A stretch of DNA of 64,000 bases, taken from positions 1-64,000 of the forward strand of contig NZ_CANLAG010000007.1 of NCBI RefSeq assembly GCF_947488715.1, given 5' to 3'. Source of the DNA: an uncultured Tateyamaria sp. (GTDB taxonomy: Bacteria > Pseudomonadota > Alphaproteobacteria > Rhodobacterales > Rhodobacteraceae). Positions 37,900 to 48,912 of this stretch are shown piece after piece. How positions within the stretch are numbered: position 1 is the stretch's first letter; each line of letters begins with the position of its first letter. The translations under genes were made by a program, and so were the position numbers. The notes beneath the pieces are model-generated. The model had not been told where the DNA came from, ran no database searches, and worked only from the letters and a program-made list of their open reading frames with translations.

Positions 37900-38048
37900 T
37901 GCCGGATCTTGGCAAATATGCGGATGCTGTTCTGTCGGCCTATGCCGTGTCCATTGCGCTGTTGGCGGCCATTGTCGTGCTGAGCCTGTGGCGGGGACGC
38001 CGGGTGCGGGCGGAGATGGAAGACGTGGAGCGGCGGCGGGATGGCTAA
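37899..38048 (+). CDS. ccmD: Heme exporter protein CcmD
   Basis: A 49-residue single-span protein (MPDLGKYADAVLSAYAVSIALLAAIVV) followed by a basic tail (RGRRVRAEMEDVERRRDG). Size, one membrane segment and location between ccmC and ccmG are diagnostic. It stabilises the CcmABC complex. Its end overlaps ccmG by eight bases. Confidence 0.9.
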   Translation: MPDLGKYADAVLSAYAVSIALLAAIVVLSLWRGRRVRAEMEDVERRRDG

Positions 38049-38580
38049 AGTCTCTCCGTTGATGCTAGCGCCGATTGGCATTTTTGCGGGCTTTGTCACG
38101 CTGGCGGCTGTGGGCATGTTTCGGGACAATCCGAACGAGCTGCCGTCCACCCGTGTCGGGGCTGCGGCACCGGAGATTGTGGCGGCGGACCTGCCGGGAT
38201 TTCCGGCGGTCGCACCCGGTGATCTGACGCGCGGAGACGTGACGCTGGTCAATTTCTGGGCGTCCTGGTGCCCGCCTTGCCGCGCGGAACACCCGAAACT
38301 GCTGGAAATGGCGGCAGAGGGCCTTCCGATCATCGGCGTCAATTTCCGCGATCAGGTGGCACCTGCCTCGCAATACCTGACTGATGATGGCAACCCGTTT
38401 TCGGGTGTGGCCTTTGACCCCAATGGGGTGGCCGCGATCGAGTGGGGCGTCACCGCGCCGCCTGAAACATTCATCGTTGATGGGGATGGCACAGTGCTGT
38501 TCCGCTATATCGGCCCGCTTGTCGGGTCCGACTACGAACAACGGTTCCTGCCGGAACTGGAAAAAGCGTTGTCAAATTGA
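38041..38580 (+). CDS. ccmG: Thiol:disulfide interchange protein CcmG/DsbE
   Basis: The 179-residue thioredoxin-fold protein has an N-terminal membrane anchor (PLMLAPIGIFAGFVTLAAVGMF) and the redox motif WCPPC at Cys77 and Cys80, followed by GAP-type ATPPETFIVD with the cis-Pro region. It keeps apocytochrome c reduced in the periplasm for heme attachment. It ends the ccmABCDG run; ccmE, F and H are not in this window. Confidence 0.93.
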   Translation: MAKVSPLMLAPIGIFAGFVTLAAVGMFRDNPNELPSTRVGAAAPEIVAADLPGFPAVAPGDLTRGDVTLVNFWASWCPPCRAEHPKLLEMAAEGLPIIGVNFRDQVAPASQYLTDDGNPFSGVAFDPNGVAAIEWGVTAPPETFIVDGDGTVLFRYIGPLVGSDYEQRFLPELEKALSN

Positions 38581-38616
38581 GCGCCTGACGGCGCATTCCA
38601 TTCTTTGCCGCGCAGT

Positions 38617-38639
38617 CTTCATTGTTCTTCAAATATGCA
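38617..38639 (-). repeat. Intergenic motif, copy B (inverted, downstream of ccmG)
   Basis: The reverse complement of copy A at 35769, identical over 22 bases. With copy A it brackets the ccmABCDG operon in opposite orientation. Copy C lies 30 bases further on and is in the forward sense. Confidence 0.75.
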
Positions 38640-38667
38640 CGGCCGTTCGTTTGGGCGATCACCGTCT

Positions 38668-38693
38668 TTTGCATATTTATTGGAACAATGAAG
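38668..38693 (+). repeat. Intergenic motif, copy C
   Basis: A diverged forward copy (TTTGCATATTTATTGGAACA continuing to ATGAAG) that matches copy A except for a short internal change. Together with copy B it can form an imperfect hairpin. Confidence 0.55.
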
Positions 38694-38694
38694 C

Positions 38695-38736
38695 AAAAGG
38701 CCCCGCGCATTTCTGCCGGGGCCTTTCGGTTTTTTG
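38695..38736. terminator. Bidirectional terminator between ccmG and acnA
   Basis: AAAAGGCCCCG and CGGGGCCTTT form a stem around an 11-base loop, with a T6 run on the + side and TTTTGC on the - side. It serves the convergent ccmABCDG and acnA units. Confidence 0.75.
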
Positions 38737-38750
38737 GACTTACGCCAGCC

Positions 38751-41438
<2,688 letters not shown>

Positions 41439-41538
41439 GGAGGTTTTCCTTTCCTAGGGACGGATGGGGCAACGATTGGGTGCGTCTTGCCTGATGCGCG
41501 GCTTTCAATCAACCGGAATTGGGGGCTGTGCGACGTTT

Positions 41539-41558
41539 TTGTATACCATGGTGTACAA
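41539..41558. promoter_or_regulatory. 20-base near-palindrome between acnA and the DUF1223 gene
   Basis: TTGTATACCATGGTGTACAA has nine of ten pairs matched about its centre. It lies in the divergent intergenic region, 101 bases from the acnA start and 129 from the other gene. The shape resembles operators of GntR-family (FadR-type) regulators, an analogy only. Confidence 0.45.
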
Positions 41559-41686
41559 TTTGAGAACGCAATCCTGTGATCGGGCTGACACAACTGCTCA
41601 ACAAACCTTGATTGGCGGGTCTGGACGCAGTTGCATATGTGTGGTCAGCAACACCCCTGATCGCAACGAAGGATAGCCCCGTCCTG

Positions 41687-42379
41687 ATGAAACATTTATC
41701 CGCTTTGGCCTTTGGACTGTTCACCGCAATGAGCGCGCCCGCGTGGGCGCAGTCGCCTGTGGTGGTCGAGCTGTTTACCTCTCAGGGATGCTCGTCCTGC
41801 CCGCCGGCGGATCGGCTGATGCACGAGTTGTCGGGGCGTGACGACGTGATCGCTCTGGCGCTGCACGTGGACTATTGGGACTATATCGGCTGGAAAGACG
41901 AGTTTGCGGACCCGAATTATTCCAAGCGACAAAGGGGCTATGCCATCGAGGCGGGCCGCAGGTCGGTCTACACCCCGCAGATGATCATCAATGGGGTGAC
42001 GGATATTGTGGGCGCGCGGCCGATGGAGTTGTCCAAGGCCATTGCCGATCACGCGGCCAAGCCGTCGCTGGTGGATCTGGCGGTGAGCAAGTCGGGGGAT
42101 GCGGTCAAAATCTCGGCCACGACCGGCCATCGCGGCGGGCCTTTGCTGGTCCATATGGTGCGGTATCAACACGAGCGGACGGCAAATATCACCCGTGGTG
42201 AGAACGCAGGCCACACGCTGAGCTATGCCAATGTCACGCAGGACTGGAAGATCCTTCAGGAATGGGACGGCGTGACCGACCTGTCGCTGGAGGCGCAGGC
42301 GCCCGGCGATTATCCGCTGGTGGTCATGATCCAGGAAGGGCGGCACGGCCCCATTCTGGCGGCGGCGCAGATCAAGTAG
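41687..42379 (+). CDS. DUF1223 family exported thioredoxin-like protein
   Basis: A 230-residue protein with a Sec signal (LSALAFGLFTAMSAPAWAQ) and the family motif ELFTSQGCSSCPPADRLM, giving Cys35 and Cys38 in a thioredoxin-like CxxC. HVDYWDYIGWKDEFADPNYSKRQRGYA and YTPQMIINGV follow, both typical of DUF1223. It probably acts in the periplasm, in an undefined redox role. Start chosen at MKHLSAL; the frame is open 75 bases further upstream without a signal-like sequence. Confidence 0.85.
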   Translation: MKHLSALAFGLFTAMSAPAWAQSPVVVELFTSQGCSSCPPADRLMHELSGRDDVIALALHVDYWDYIGWKDEFADPNYSKRQRGYAIEAGRRSVYTPQMIINGVTDIVGARPMELSKAIADHAAKPSLVDLAVSKSGDAVKISATTGHRGGPLLVHMVRYQHERTANITRGENAGHTLSYANVTQDWKILQEWDGVTDLSLEAQAPGDYPLVVMIQEGRHGPILAAAQIK

Positions 42380-42390
42380 TGCGCAGCGCC

Positions 42391-43296
42391 TCAGTCGACA
42401 TAGACTTCGTCGGTGCGCCAGCGGCGCGCCACCCACAACCACTGTTCGGGGTTGGCGCGGATGCGCGCGCCGATGCTGTCATTCATGGCCTGGGTCATGG
42501 TTTCGGCGTCCGAGTGTGGAATGGGGTCCTCCATCACACAGTCAAAGCTGATGCCGTCGGCCTGCCGGATGCCGTAGAACGGGATGAGCAGCGCGTCATA
42601 GCGCAGCGCCAGTTCGGCAGCGGACACGGCTGTGCGCGCGGGGCGGCCCAGAAAGTCGAGGATCGGCGCGCGTTGCACGTGTTGATCAAAGAGTAGCACC
42701 AACTGGCCACCGCCCTTGAGGTGGCGCACAAAGCCTGCGGTGCCTTTGCGCCCCTGGGCAAAGACCGGGCCGCCGAACGCCTGCATCGTGCGCACGTAGT
42801 GGGCGTTGAAATAGGGGTTGGACATGTCGCGGTAGAGGCCGCCGACATCAAACCCGCGGCTGACGAGGGCCGCGCGCACGGCCTCGTAGTTCCCGAAATG
42901 CCCGGTGACGAGGATGACGGGTTTGCCGCTGGCGGCGGCCTCTGACAGGTGCGCGAGGCCGGGGCCGGCGATGTCGGCGCCGGTCTGGCGCGCAAGCAGG
43001 GCGCGAGTCGAATAGTTTTCGATCAGTGTGCGGCCCGCGTTGTCGAGGCTGGCGCGGGCGATGCGGCGGTGTTCGGCGTGGGGCAGGTGCGGCAGGATCA
43101 TGGCCACGTGTTCTTCGGCGCGGCGCAGGAACCCGGCCACCGGGCCAATCAGGCGCGACAGGATCCAGCCCATGAACGGCACGCGCCAGCGGTATGGCAG
43201 AGCCAGCGCCGCACCGATGCAGCCCCGCGCCACCGCATTGGTGGCAAGGTATCCCGCCTTGGTCCCAAGGGGCAGATCATCGGGGTCGTGTCGCAT
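42391..43296 (-). CDS. LpxL/HtrB-type lipid A acyltransferase family protein
   Basis: The 301-residue protein carries the acyltransferase motif GHFGNYE near residue 130 (HX4E) and GLYRDMSNPYFNAHYVRTM plus QLVLLFDQHVQRAPILDFLGRPA, matching lipid A late acyltransferases and related lysophospholipid acyltransferases. It likely sits on the inner membrane and adds a secondary acyl chain to lipid A. It ends 12 bases from the DUF1223 stop (convergent). Exact acceptor not determinable. Confidence 0.85.
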   Translation of the reverse strand: MRHDPDDLPLGTKAGYLATNAVARGCIGAALALPYRWRVPFMGWILSRLIGPVAGFLRRAEEHVAMILPHLPHAEHRRIARASLDNAGRTLIENYSTRALLARQTGADIAGPGLAHLSEAAASGKPVILVTGHFGNYEAVRAALVSRGFDVGGLYRDMSNPYFNAHYVRTMQAFGGPVFAQGRKGTAGFVRHLKGGGQLVLLFDQHVQRAPILDFLGRPARTAVSAAELALRYDALLIPFYGIRQADGISFDCVMEDPIPHSDAETMTQAMNDSIGARIRANPEQWLWVARRWRTDEVYVD

Positions 43297-43319
43297 GGCA
43301 GCCTGTCACGGGGCGGGCG

Positions 43320-44183
43320 CTACGTGGCCCGCGTTTCTCGGTGCCAGACATAAATCCCCGCACCCGCGATCACAAGCGCGCCGATCAGGGTCAGGACGTC
43401 AGGTCGTTCGCCAAAGAGGACCAGCCCCCAGAGCACGGCAAAGACGAGGCCGGTGTAGTTGAACGGCGCAAGCAGCCCGGCCTCGGCCATCGAGAGCGCG
43501 CGGATCAGCATGAGTTGCCCGGCGGTGCCAACTGCGCCGATCACGCACATCAGCGCGATGCTCTGCCCGGTCAGCGGTTGCCAGTGCAGGGGCATGATGC
43601 AGGTCAGGATCACGGACCCCACGAGGCCGGTGTAGAAAAGCGAGGTCCAGACGTCTTCGTCCGGGCCAAGGCGGCGGGTGATGAGCGTGTAGCTGGCAAA
43701 GCAGAAGGCGGCGATGAGGGGCAGGAGGCTGGCGGGTTGAAACACCTCTGAGCCCGGTCGGATCACGATCAGCGCGCCGACGAGGGCCACGAGGATGGCG
43801 ATGATGCGGCGCGGTCCCAGCGCCTCGCCCAGAAACAGTGCACCACCGAGGGTGATGAGGAGCGGGTTCATCGACATCACGGCCGTTGCCTCGGCGAGAC
43901 CGATCTGTCCCAGGGCGAGAAAGAAGAAGAACGTGGCCAGCATCAGCAGGACCGAGCGGGCAATTTGCAGTTTCGGATACTGGCTTTGGGCGACGCGGGT
44001 CAGGCGGGGGGCCACAAGGATCACGACGATGACCATCTGCCCCGCATAGCGCGCCCAGAGCGCGGGCAGGGTGCCGGTCATGGGCGAGACGGCCTTGACC
44101 GCGACGTCCATCAGGCCAAAGCACAGGATGGCAGCGACCGTCAGCAGGATCGCGCGGCTTTGGCTGGTATTTGGTTGGGTCAT
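43320..44183 (-). CDS. DMT family transporter (EamA)
   Basis: A 287-residue protein with ten membrane segments in two EamA repeats (AILCFGLMDVAVKAVSPM ... and EDVWTSLFYTGLVGSVILTC ...). GLAEATAVMSMNPLLITLGGALFLGEALGPRRI is a typical repeat end. Such carriers export or import metabolites; substrate unknown. It lies 24 bases upstream of the acyltransferase on the same strand, possibly one transcript. Confidence 0.85.
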   Translation of the reverse strand: MTQPNTSQSRAILLTVAAILCFGLMDVAVKAVSPMTGTLPALWARYAGQMVIVVILVAPRLTRVAQSQYPKLQIARSVLLMLATFFFFLALGQIGLAEATAVMSMNPLLITLGGALFLGEALGPRRIIAILVALVGALIVIRPGSEVFQPASLLPLIAAFCFASYTLITRRLGPDEDVWTSLFYTGLVGSVILTCIMPLHWQPLTGQSIALMCVIGAVGTAGQLMLIRALSMAEAGLLAPFNYTGLVFAVLWGLVLFGERPDVLTLIGALVIAGAGIYVWHRETRAT

Positions 44184-44253
44184 GGGCGGGCCATAGTCGG
44201 TTTGCCCGCGAAAGGAAATGCCAAGTGACGCTGTGCGCGTGGGCGGTGTGGGC

Positions 44254-45327
44254 CTAGTCCTCTTCTTCGGTGACGAGCATCAATTCGCCCGAAGCCTCCA
44301 TGCTGCGGATGGTGGCGACGATGCTGGACATGGCGTCGTCGACATCGCCGGTCTTGGGCGTGCCGGCCTCTGCCACCTCTTCGCGCAACTGATCGGCGAG
44401 GCGGGCGGACATGTTGCTGAGGATGAACTCGGAACTGGCCTCCATCCCCATGGCGGGGGCACCGGCGATGGCGGTGACAAGTGCCTCTTGCTCGACATCG
44501 CGCAGGATGCGGGGGATGTCGCGGGGGGCAATACGGCTTGGGATGTTGGCAAAGGTAAAGATTGCCTTGCGGACAGCATTTGCGAAGCCTTCGTCCTTTT
44601 CATCGAGCCCTGCGAGCATGTCATCACGGGTGGTCGTGGTGGAGGAGTTGAGGATCGCACCCACGCGGGCGACGGGGCCGTCATCAAAGGCGCGCAAGGG
44701 GCGCGCGTCCATCTGGGTCGCCAGCGACAGGCCAATCCGTTCAACGGCGTCGGGCGTCACCGCACCGGTCATCGACACGGCATAGGTGATCTGGCGGGCG
44801 CGGGGACCGGGCATCTTGCCCAGCAATTCGGCGGCTTTGGACACGTCGAGCTTGGACAGCATGACGGCGGCGATCTCGATGCTTTCTTCTTCGAGGATGG
44901 GCAGGAGCAGCTCTGGCCCCATCTCGCGGATGCGCGCCCATGGATCGCCGGTTTCGCGCACGCCCGCCTCTTTGCGCAGGCGTTCGGCGGTCTGGCGGCT
45001 GATTTTGCCGTCGAGCGCGGACAGCGCGCCCGCGATGCCACCGGGAAAGGACAGGCCGATGCGCTCGACCTCTTCGGCAAATTCGCCCACCACGTCGTGC
45101 AGCGTGTCACGGTCGACAACGCGCATGTTGCCCATGGCGGTGGTCAGGTGCGCCTGCAATTCCTCTGGCAGGTCCTCGAGGGGGATGTCCGCGCCCTCGT
45201 TCAGCAAGAGCCGCACCACAATGGCCGCCTTGGCCCGGCGGCTGAGAGGGGGTGCGGTGCGCAAAGAAGAACCGCCGCCCATCTGCATCGGAGCAGGGGC
45301 GGCGGACATGGGAACCAATTCGGTCAT
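44254..45327 (-). CDS. fliG: Flagellar motor switch protein FliG
   Basis: The 357-residue protein matches FliG throughout: N-terminal KAAIVVRLLLNEGADIP, a middle domain with MGPELLLPILEEESIEIAAVMLSKLDVSKAAELLGKM, and the C-terminal torque domain with PRILRDVEQEALVTAIAGAP, which holds the charged residues that meet the stator. No other flagellar gene is in this window. A complete N-terminus, about 30 residues longer at the front than typical, and an acidic tail (TEEED) are unusual details. Confidence 0.88.
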   Translation of the reverse strand: MTELVPMSAAPAPMQMGGGSSLRTAPPLSRRAKAAIVVRLLLNEGADIPLEDLPEELQAHLTTAMGNMRVVDRDTLHDVVGEFAEEVERIGLSFPGGIAGALSALDGKISRQTAERLRKEAGVRETGDPWARIREMGPELLLPILEEESIEIAAVMLSKLDVSKAAELLGKMPGPRARQITYAVSMTGAVTPDAVERIGLSLATQMDARPLRAFDDGPVARVGAILNSSTTTTRDDMLAGLDEKDEGFANAVRKAIFTFANIPSRIAPRDIPRILRDVEQEALVTAIAGAPAMGMEASSEFILSNMSARLADQLREEVAEAGTPKTGDVDDAMSSIVATIRSMEASGELMLVTEEED

Positions 45328-45397
45328 GTCCTGCCTCGAAACTGTATATCGCGTTTCTGGCAGGCAATGGTTGAGAAACCCTCAACCGGTCATGGCA

Positions 45398-46003
45398 TCA
45401 GTAGCTGTAGGTTGTCCCTGTTTCGATGGCCGAGCGCAGCGATGCTTCGGCCCATGTGCCTGCGCCACCGCGGGCCTGAATTTCGCGCAACTGGGTGCGG
45501 GCGGCGATCTTGTCACCGGCGGCGACCTTGCCCTGACCCATGTAGGAGCGTGCCAGAATGTTGTCGGGGTTCAGCGTCAGCGCCTGCTCGTAGTAAAGGT
45601 TGGCCTGTTCGAGGTTGCCCAGCTTGCGTGCGGTAAAGCCGCGATAGGTCAAGACCTTGTCATCAAGCTGTTCGGGCATCTGGTCGAGGACCTGAATGGC
45701 TTCGTTGTAGCGGCCCGCATAGGCCAGTTCGCGCACGGCCTTGTAGAGCGTGTCGCTGTCGAGATGCGATGTCTTGTCGGGGCGCACGCATTTGCGCAGG
45801 TTCGCGTCCCACACACCGTTCACGGGCTGGGAAAATCGCACGAAGGCCTTGGTCTCGGGATCCCACTGGCGGGCCTTGAAACAGTCCTGAGTGGTTTCGG
45901 TCTTCTTGGGTTTCGCGGTGTTGTCGCTGCCCGCGGCGAAGCCGGTTGTCGGCAGGGCCAAGGGCAGTGTAAGGGCGGTGGCGAGGGCAAGTGTACGCAG
46001 CAT
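45398..46003 (-). CDS. Exported tetratricopeptide-repeat protein
   Basis: A 201-residue protein with a Sec signal (LALATALTLPLALPTTGFA) and TPR-like repeats from about residue 85 (TLYKAVRELAYAGRYNEAIQVLDQM, NLEQANLYYEQALTLNPDN). Two Cys in the first part (TQDCFKARQW, LRKCVRPD) may bridge. It stands alone between fliG and a small secreted peptide gene. Function unknown. Confidence 0.75.
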   Translation of the reverse strand: MLRTLALATALTLPLALPTTGFAAGSDNTAKPKKTETTQDCFKARQWDPETKAFVRFSQPVNGVWDANLRKCVRPDKTSHLDSDTLYKAVRELAYAGRYNEAIQVLDQMPEQLDDKVLTYRGFTARKLGNLEQANLYYEQALTLNPDNILARSYMGQGKVAAGDKIAARTQLREIQARGGAGTWAEASLRSAIETGTTYSY

Positions 46004-46087
46004 GTCTGGTCTCCGATTGGACGCGTTGGGTTCGATACATAGACAACCCGACGCGTCCGGATTTTATGCGATCACGAAAACGTGAGG

Positions 46088-46252
46088 TCAGCCGGTGGTG
46101 GCCACGCAGCTGTTGGTGGCGGCGTCATAGGAGGTGCCAGCCGCACAGGACATCGCCTGTTGATCGTGCTTGCCATAGTTGCAGCCCATCGCAAGGCTGA
46201 GCGTGGGGGCGAGGGTGAGGGCCAGTGCCACGGCGAGGGTCTTGGTCTTCAT
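46088..46252 (-). CDS. Small secreted Cys-containing peptide (54 aa)
   Basis: A signal sequence (TLAVALALTLAPTLSLA) is followed by a short mature part of about 34 residues with three Cys (MGCNYG, MSCAAG, NSCVATT). CAAGTSYDAATNSCV resembles the spacing of chitin-binding-like motifs but is too short to assign. An ideal AAGGAGA site lies eight bases before the ATG; the longer frame upstream lacks one. It precedes purB on the same strand in reverse order and is probably co-expressed downstream of it. Confidence 0.65.
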   Translation of the reverse strand: MKTKTLAVALALTLAPTLSLAMGCNYGKHDQQAMSCAAGTSYDAATNSCVATTG

Positions 46253-46401
46253 CGGTCGTCTCCTTTTGATTGGATGCACAGAGGGTAGGGCACCAGAGGC
46301 ATTCTGCAAAAGGAAATCGACGCAGGCCGCTTTGCCACGCGGTCTGTTGCGCAAGGCGTCAGCGCGGCGGGTGGTCAAAATGCCGTCCGCCGCGCTGGGT
46401 T

Positions 46402-47709
46402 TCAGTCTTGGCCGAACACGCGGGCAAAGATCGTGTCCACATGTTTGGTGTGATACCCGAGGTCGAATTTCTCTTCGATCTCTTCGCGGCTGAGGGCGGC
46501 GGTCACGTCGGCATCGGCCAGCAGTTCTTCTTTGAAGTCGGTGCGGTGTTCCCAGACCTTGAGCGCGTTGCGCTGCACATAGGCGTAGGCGTCTTCGCGG
46601 CTGACACCGGCCTGGGTCAGGGCCAGCAGCACCCGTTGGCTCATCACGAGGCCGGGGAACTTGTTCATGTTCTCGAGCATGTTCTCGGGGAAGATCAGCA
46701 TCTTGTCGACCACGCTGGTGAGACGTGCGAGCGCGAAATCGAGCGTGATGGTGGCGTCAGGCCCGATCATGCGTTCGACAGAGGAATGCGAGATGTCGCG
46801 TTCGTGCCAGAGGGCCACGTTTTCCATGGCGGGGATCACGGCGGAGCGGACCATGCGGGCCAGACCGGTGAGGTTTTCGGTCAGCACGGGGTTTTTCTTG
46901 TGCGGCATCGCGCTTGAGCCCTTTTGGCCCATGGAGAAGAATTCGGCCCCCTCCAGCACTTCGGTCCGTTGCATGTGGCGGATTTCGACCGCGATGTTTT
47001 CGATCGAGCTGGCGACGACACCCAGTGTCGCAAAGAAGGCGGCGTGGCGGTCGCGGGGGATGACCTGGGTGCTGATGGGTTCGGGGACCAGACCCAGTTT
47101 GTCGCAGACGTGCTCTTCGACGCCGGGATCGACATTGGCGAAGGTGCCGACCGCACCGCTGATTGCGCCGGTGGCAATCTCGGCGCGCGCGTCGCGCATA
47201 CGCGACAGGTTGCGGTCCATTTCCGCGTAGAAGCGGGCAAAGGTCAGGCCCATGGTGGTGGGTTCGGCGTGGATGCCGTGGCTGCGACCGATGCGGGGGG
47301 TGTCCTTGTGTTCCATCGCGCGGCGCTTGAGGGCGGCCAGCAGCCCTTCGAGGTCTGCGATGAGGATGTCGGCGGCGCGGGTCAGTTGCACGTTGAAACA
47401 GGTGTCCAGCACGTCCGAGGAGGTCATGCCCTGGTGGACAAAGCGCGCCTCGTCGCTGCCGACATGTTCGGCCAGGTGCGTCAGAAAGGCGATGACGTCG
47501 TGTTTGGTCACGGCCTCGATCTCGTCGATGCGGGCCACGTCGAATTCGACGTCCTTGGCCTTCCACACGGCGTCGGCGTTTTCGCGGGGGATCACACCGA
47601 GGTCAGCCATGGCGTCACAGGCGTGTGCCTCGATCTCGTACCAGATGCGGAACTTGGTGGCCGGTTCCCAGATCGCAACCATGTCGGGGCGGGAATAGCG
47701 TGGGATCAT
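46402..47709 (-). CDS. purB: Adenylosuccinate lyase
   Basis: A 435-residue enzyme of the fumarase/aspartase superfamily that cleaves SAICAR and adenylosuccinate in purine synthesis. The signature GSSAMPHKKNP carries the catalytic Ser loop, and THLAEHVGSDEARFVHQGMTSSDVLDTC and GRSHGIHAEPTTMG the catalytic His regions. The start at MIPRYSRPDM is the family N-terminus and follows AAGGTG; the frame upstream is open but not protein-like. Confidence 0.97.
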   Translation of the reverse strand: MIPRYSRPDMVAIWEPATKFRIWYEIEAHACDAMADLGVIPRENADAVWKAKDVEFDVARIDEIEAVTKHDVIAFLTHLAEHVGSDEARFVHQGMTSSDVLDTCFNVQLTRAADILIADLEGLLAALKRRAMEHKDTPRIGRSHGIHAEPTTMGLTFARFYAEMDRNLSRMRDARAEIATGAISGAVGTFANVDPGVEEHVCDKLGLVPEPISTQVIPRDRHAAFFATLGVVASSIENIAVEIRHMQRTEVLEGAEFFSMGQKGSSAMPHKKNPVLTENLTGLARMVRSAVIPAMENVALWHERDISHSSVERMIGPDATITLDFALARLTSVVDKMLIFPENMLENMNKFPGLVMSQRVLLALTQAGVSREDAYAYVQRNALKVWEHRTDFKEELLADADVTAALSREEIEEKFDLGYHTKHVDTIFARVFGQD

Positions 47710-47793
47710 GTCGGGGCACCTTTTTGTGACTGTCGGATTGCTCGCCGCGCTCTTAGACTGCGCGCCACGTAACGACAAGATGAAGGCCCCGAT

Positions 47794-48126
47794 ATGAGAC
47801 GCTTTGCCCTGATCATTGCCTGTTTGGCTGGCCCTGCGGCGGCTGGGGAGTGGACCGCGCTGCGTGGTGCGGAGATTTCGGAGGCGCTGACGGGGCGCAC
47901 GCTGGCCTATCCGGACACGACGCAGGATTTCCGGGCGTCGGGCCGCACGCTCTATATCTACAAGGGGCGGGAAAGCTGGGGCTATTGGCGGGTTGAGGGC
48001 GATGCCTATTGCAGCCAGTGGCCGCCCAATGACCTGTGGGCCTGTTATGGCATGGACCGTCAGGGGGACAAGTTGCGGTTTGTGGGAGAGGGCGATGACA
48101 TCACCGAAGCCGTTTATGCCGACTGA
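47794..48126 (+). CDS. Exported protein of unknown function (110 aa)
   Basis: The protein has a short signal (MRRFALIIACLAGPAAAG). The mature part contains TLAYPDTTQDFRASGRTLYIYKG and GYWRVEGDAYCSQWPPNDLWACYGM, with two Cys that may bridge and many aromatic residues. I do not recognise the family, though a MORN-like or small periplasmic beta-sheet fold would suit the pattern. The start of the DUF6314 gene lies inside its end. Confidence 0.7.
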   Translation: MRRFALIIACLAGPAAAGEWTALRGAEISEALTGRTLAYPDTTQDFRASGRTLYIYKGRESWGYWRVEGDAYCSQWPPNDLWACYGMDRQGDKLRFVGEGDDITEAVYAD

Positions 48127-48529
48127 GCGTCAGCTTGGGGATTTTGTTGGATCGTGGACCCTGTCGCGCAGCATCACCCCGGCGCAGGGCGCGCCGGCGC
48201 GGTTCGAGGGCGAGGCCCGTCTGAGCCGCACGGCGGATGGTGCCGCATATGCGGAGGCGGGTGTTTTGTACCTGGAGGGTGCCGCCCCCATGAAGGCGGA
48301 GCGGCGATACCGCTGGGCGGAGGATTTGAGCGTGTTCTTTGAAGACGGCCGGTTTTTCCACAAGGTCCCGGCCATGGGCGGGCGCACGACGCATTTCTGC
48401 GATCCCGACACCTATACGGTGGACTATGATTTCAGCGCCTGGCCGGTGCATACGGTGCGCTGGACGGTGAAGGGGCCGCGCAAGTCCTATGTGATGGTCA
48501 GTCGCTATGCGCCGGTGGCAGCGCCATAA
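48095..48529 (+). CDS. DUF6314 family protein
   Basis: The 144-residue product contains LGDFVGSWTLSRSITP, EGEARLSRTADGAAYAEAGVL and RYRWAEDLSVFFEDGRFFHKV, and ends KGPRKSYVMVSRYAP, matching the DUF6314 family of Rhodobacteraceae. The likely fold is a lipocalin-like beta barrel. I use the ATG at 48095 because GGGAGAGG precedes it; the ATG at 48116 (MPTERQ) would also fit. It overlaps the end of the previous gene and its 3' end overlaps the convergent DUF6455 gene by 32 bases. Confidence 0.75.
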   Translation: MTSPKPFMPTERQLGDFVGSWTLSRSITPAQGAPARFEGEARLSRTADGAAYAEAGVLYLEGAAPMKAERRYRWAEDLSVFFEDGRFFHKVPAMGGRTTHFCDPDTYTVDYDFSAWPVHTVRWTVKGPRKSYVMVSRYAPVAAP

Positions 48530-48764
48530 GCGCCTGCGCGTTTGGGCAGAAGTCGGGTGGGGTGTCGAGGTGGAGCATTGTGGCTTGCAGCCGCGCGCAT
48601 CCGGCTTGATCGGGGCAGGTTGCACAGCGACAGACCAGCGCGCGGGCATATTGCGCCTGTGCAGCGGTGGCATGGGCACCCGGTGCCACAAACGACCGGT
48701 GCAGGCGGGTCAGCATTCCGGTCATCAGGTCCGCGCTTTGGGCGAGGGGGTGGATCAGGGGCAT
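48498..48764 (-). CDS. DUF6455 family Cys-rich protein
   Basis: An 88-residue protein with the four Cys spacing of DUF6455 (ALVCRCATCPDQAGCARL, later PDFCPNAQAL), possibly metal-binding. Start at MPLIHPL follows GGAG at eight bases; an ATG 15 bases upstream lacks a ribosome site. The perfect FNR-type box lies about 60-70 bases upstream, in the expected range for activation or repression. Its 3' end overlaps the DUF6314 gene. Function unknown. Confidence 0.75.
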   Translation of the reverse strand: MPLIHPLAQSADLMTGMLTRLHRSFVAPGAHATAAQAQYARALVCRCATCPDQAGCARLQATMLHLDTPPDFCPNAQALMALPPAHSD

Positions 48765-48822
48765 GGGGGTCTCCGGCATTTTGGGCAGGTCTGAACCTTT
48801 GCACGGATATGGTTGCGCTACC

Positions 48823-48836
48823 TTGATGTGGATCAA
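48823..48836. promoter_or_regulatory. FNR/FnrL-type binding site
   Basis: TTGATGTGGATCAA is a perfect match to the FNR consensus TTGAT-N4-ATCAA. It lies between the divergent DUF6455 and bioY genes, 59 bases upstream of the first and 77 of the second. In Rhodobacteraceae FnrL uses this site under low oxygen. Confidence 0.75.
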
Positions 48837-48912
48837 GCGGCTTTGCGCTTGCAGAAACCGGTGTGGATTGGCACAACCTGCGCAGAATTTATGATCGGAC
48901 AGGTGAGGTCTC

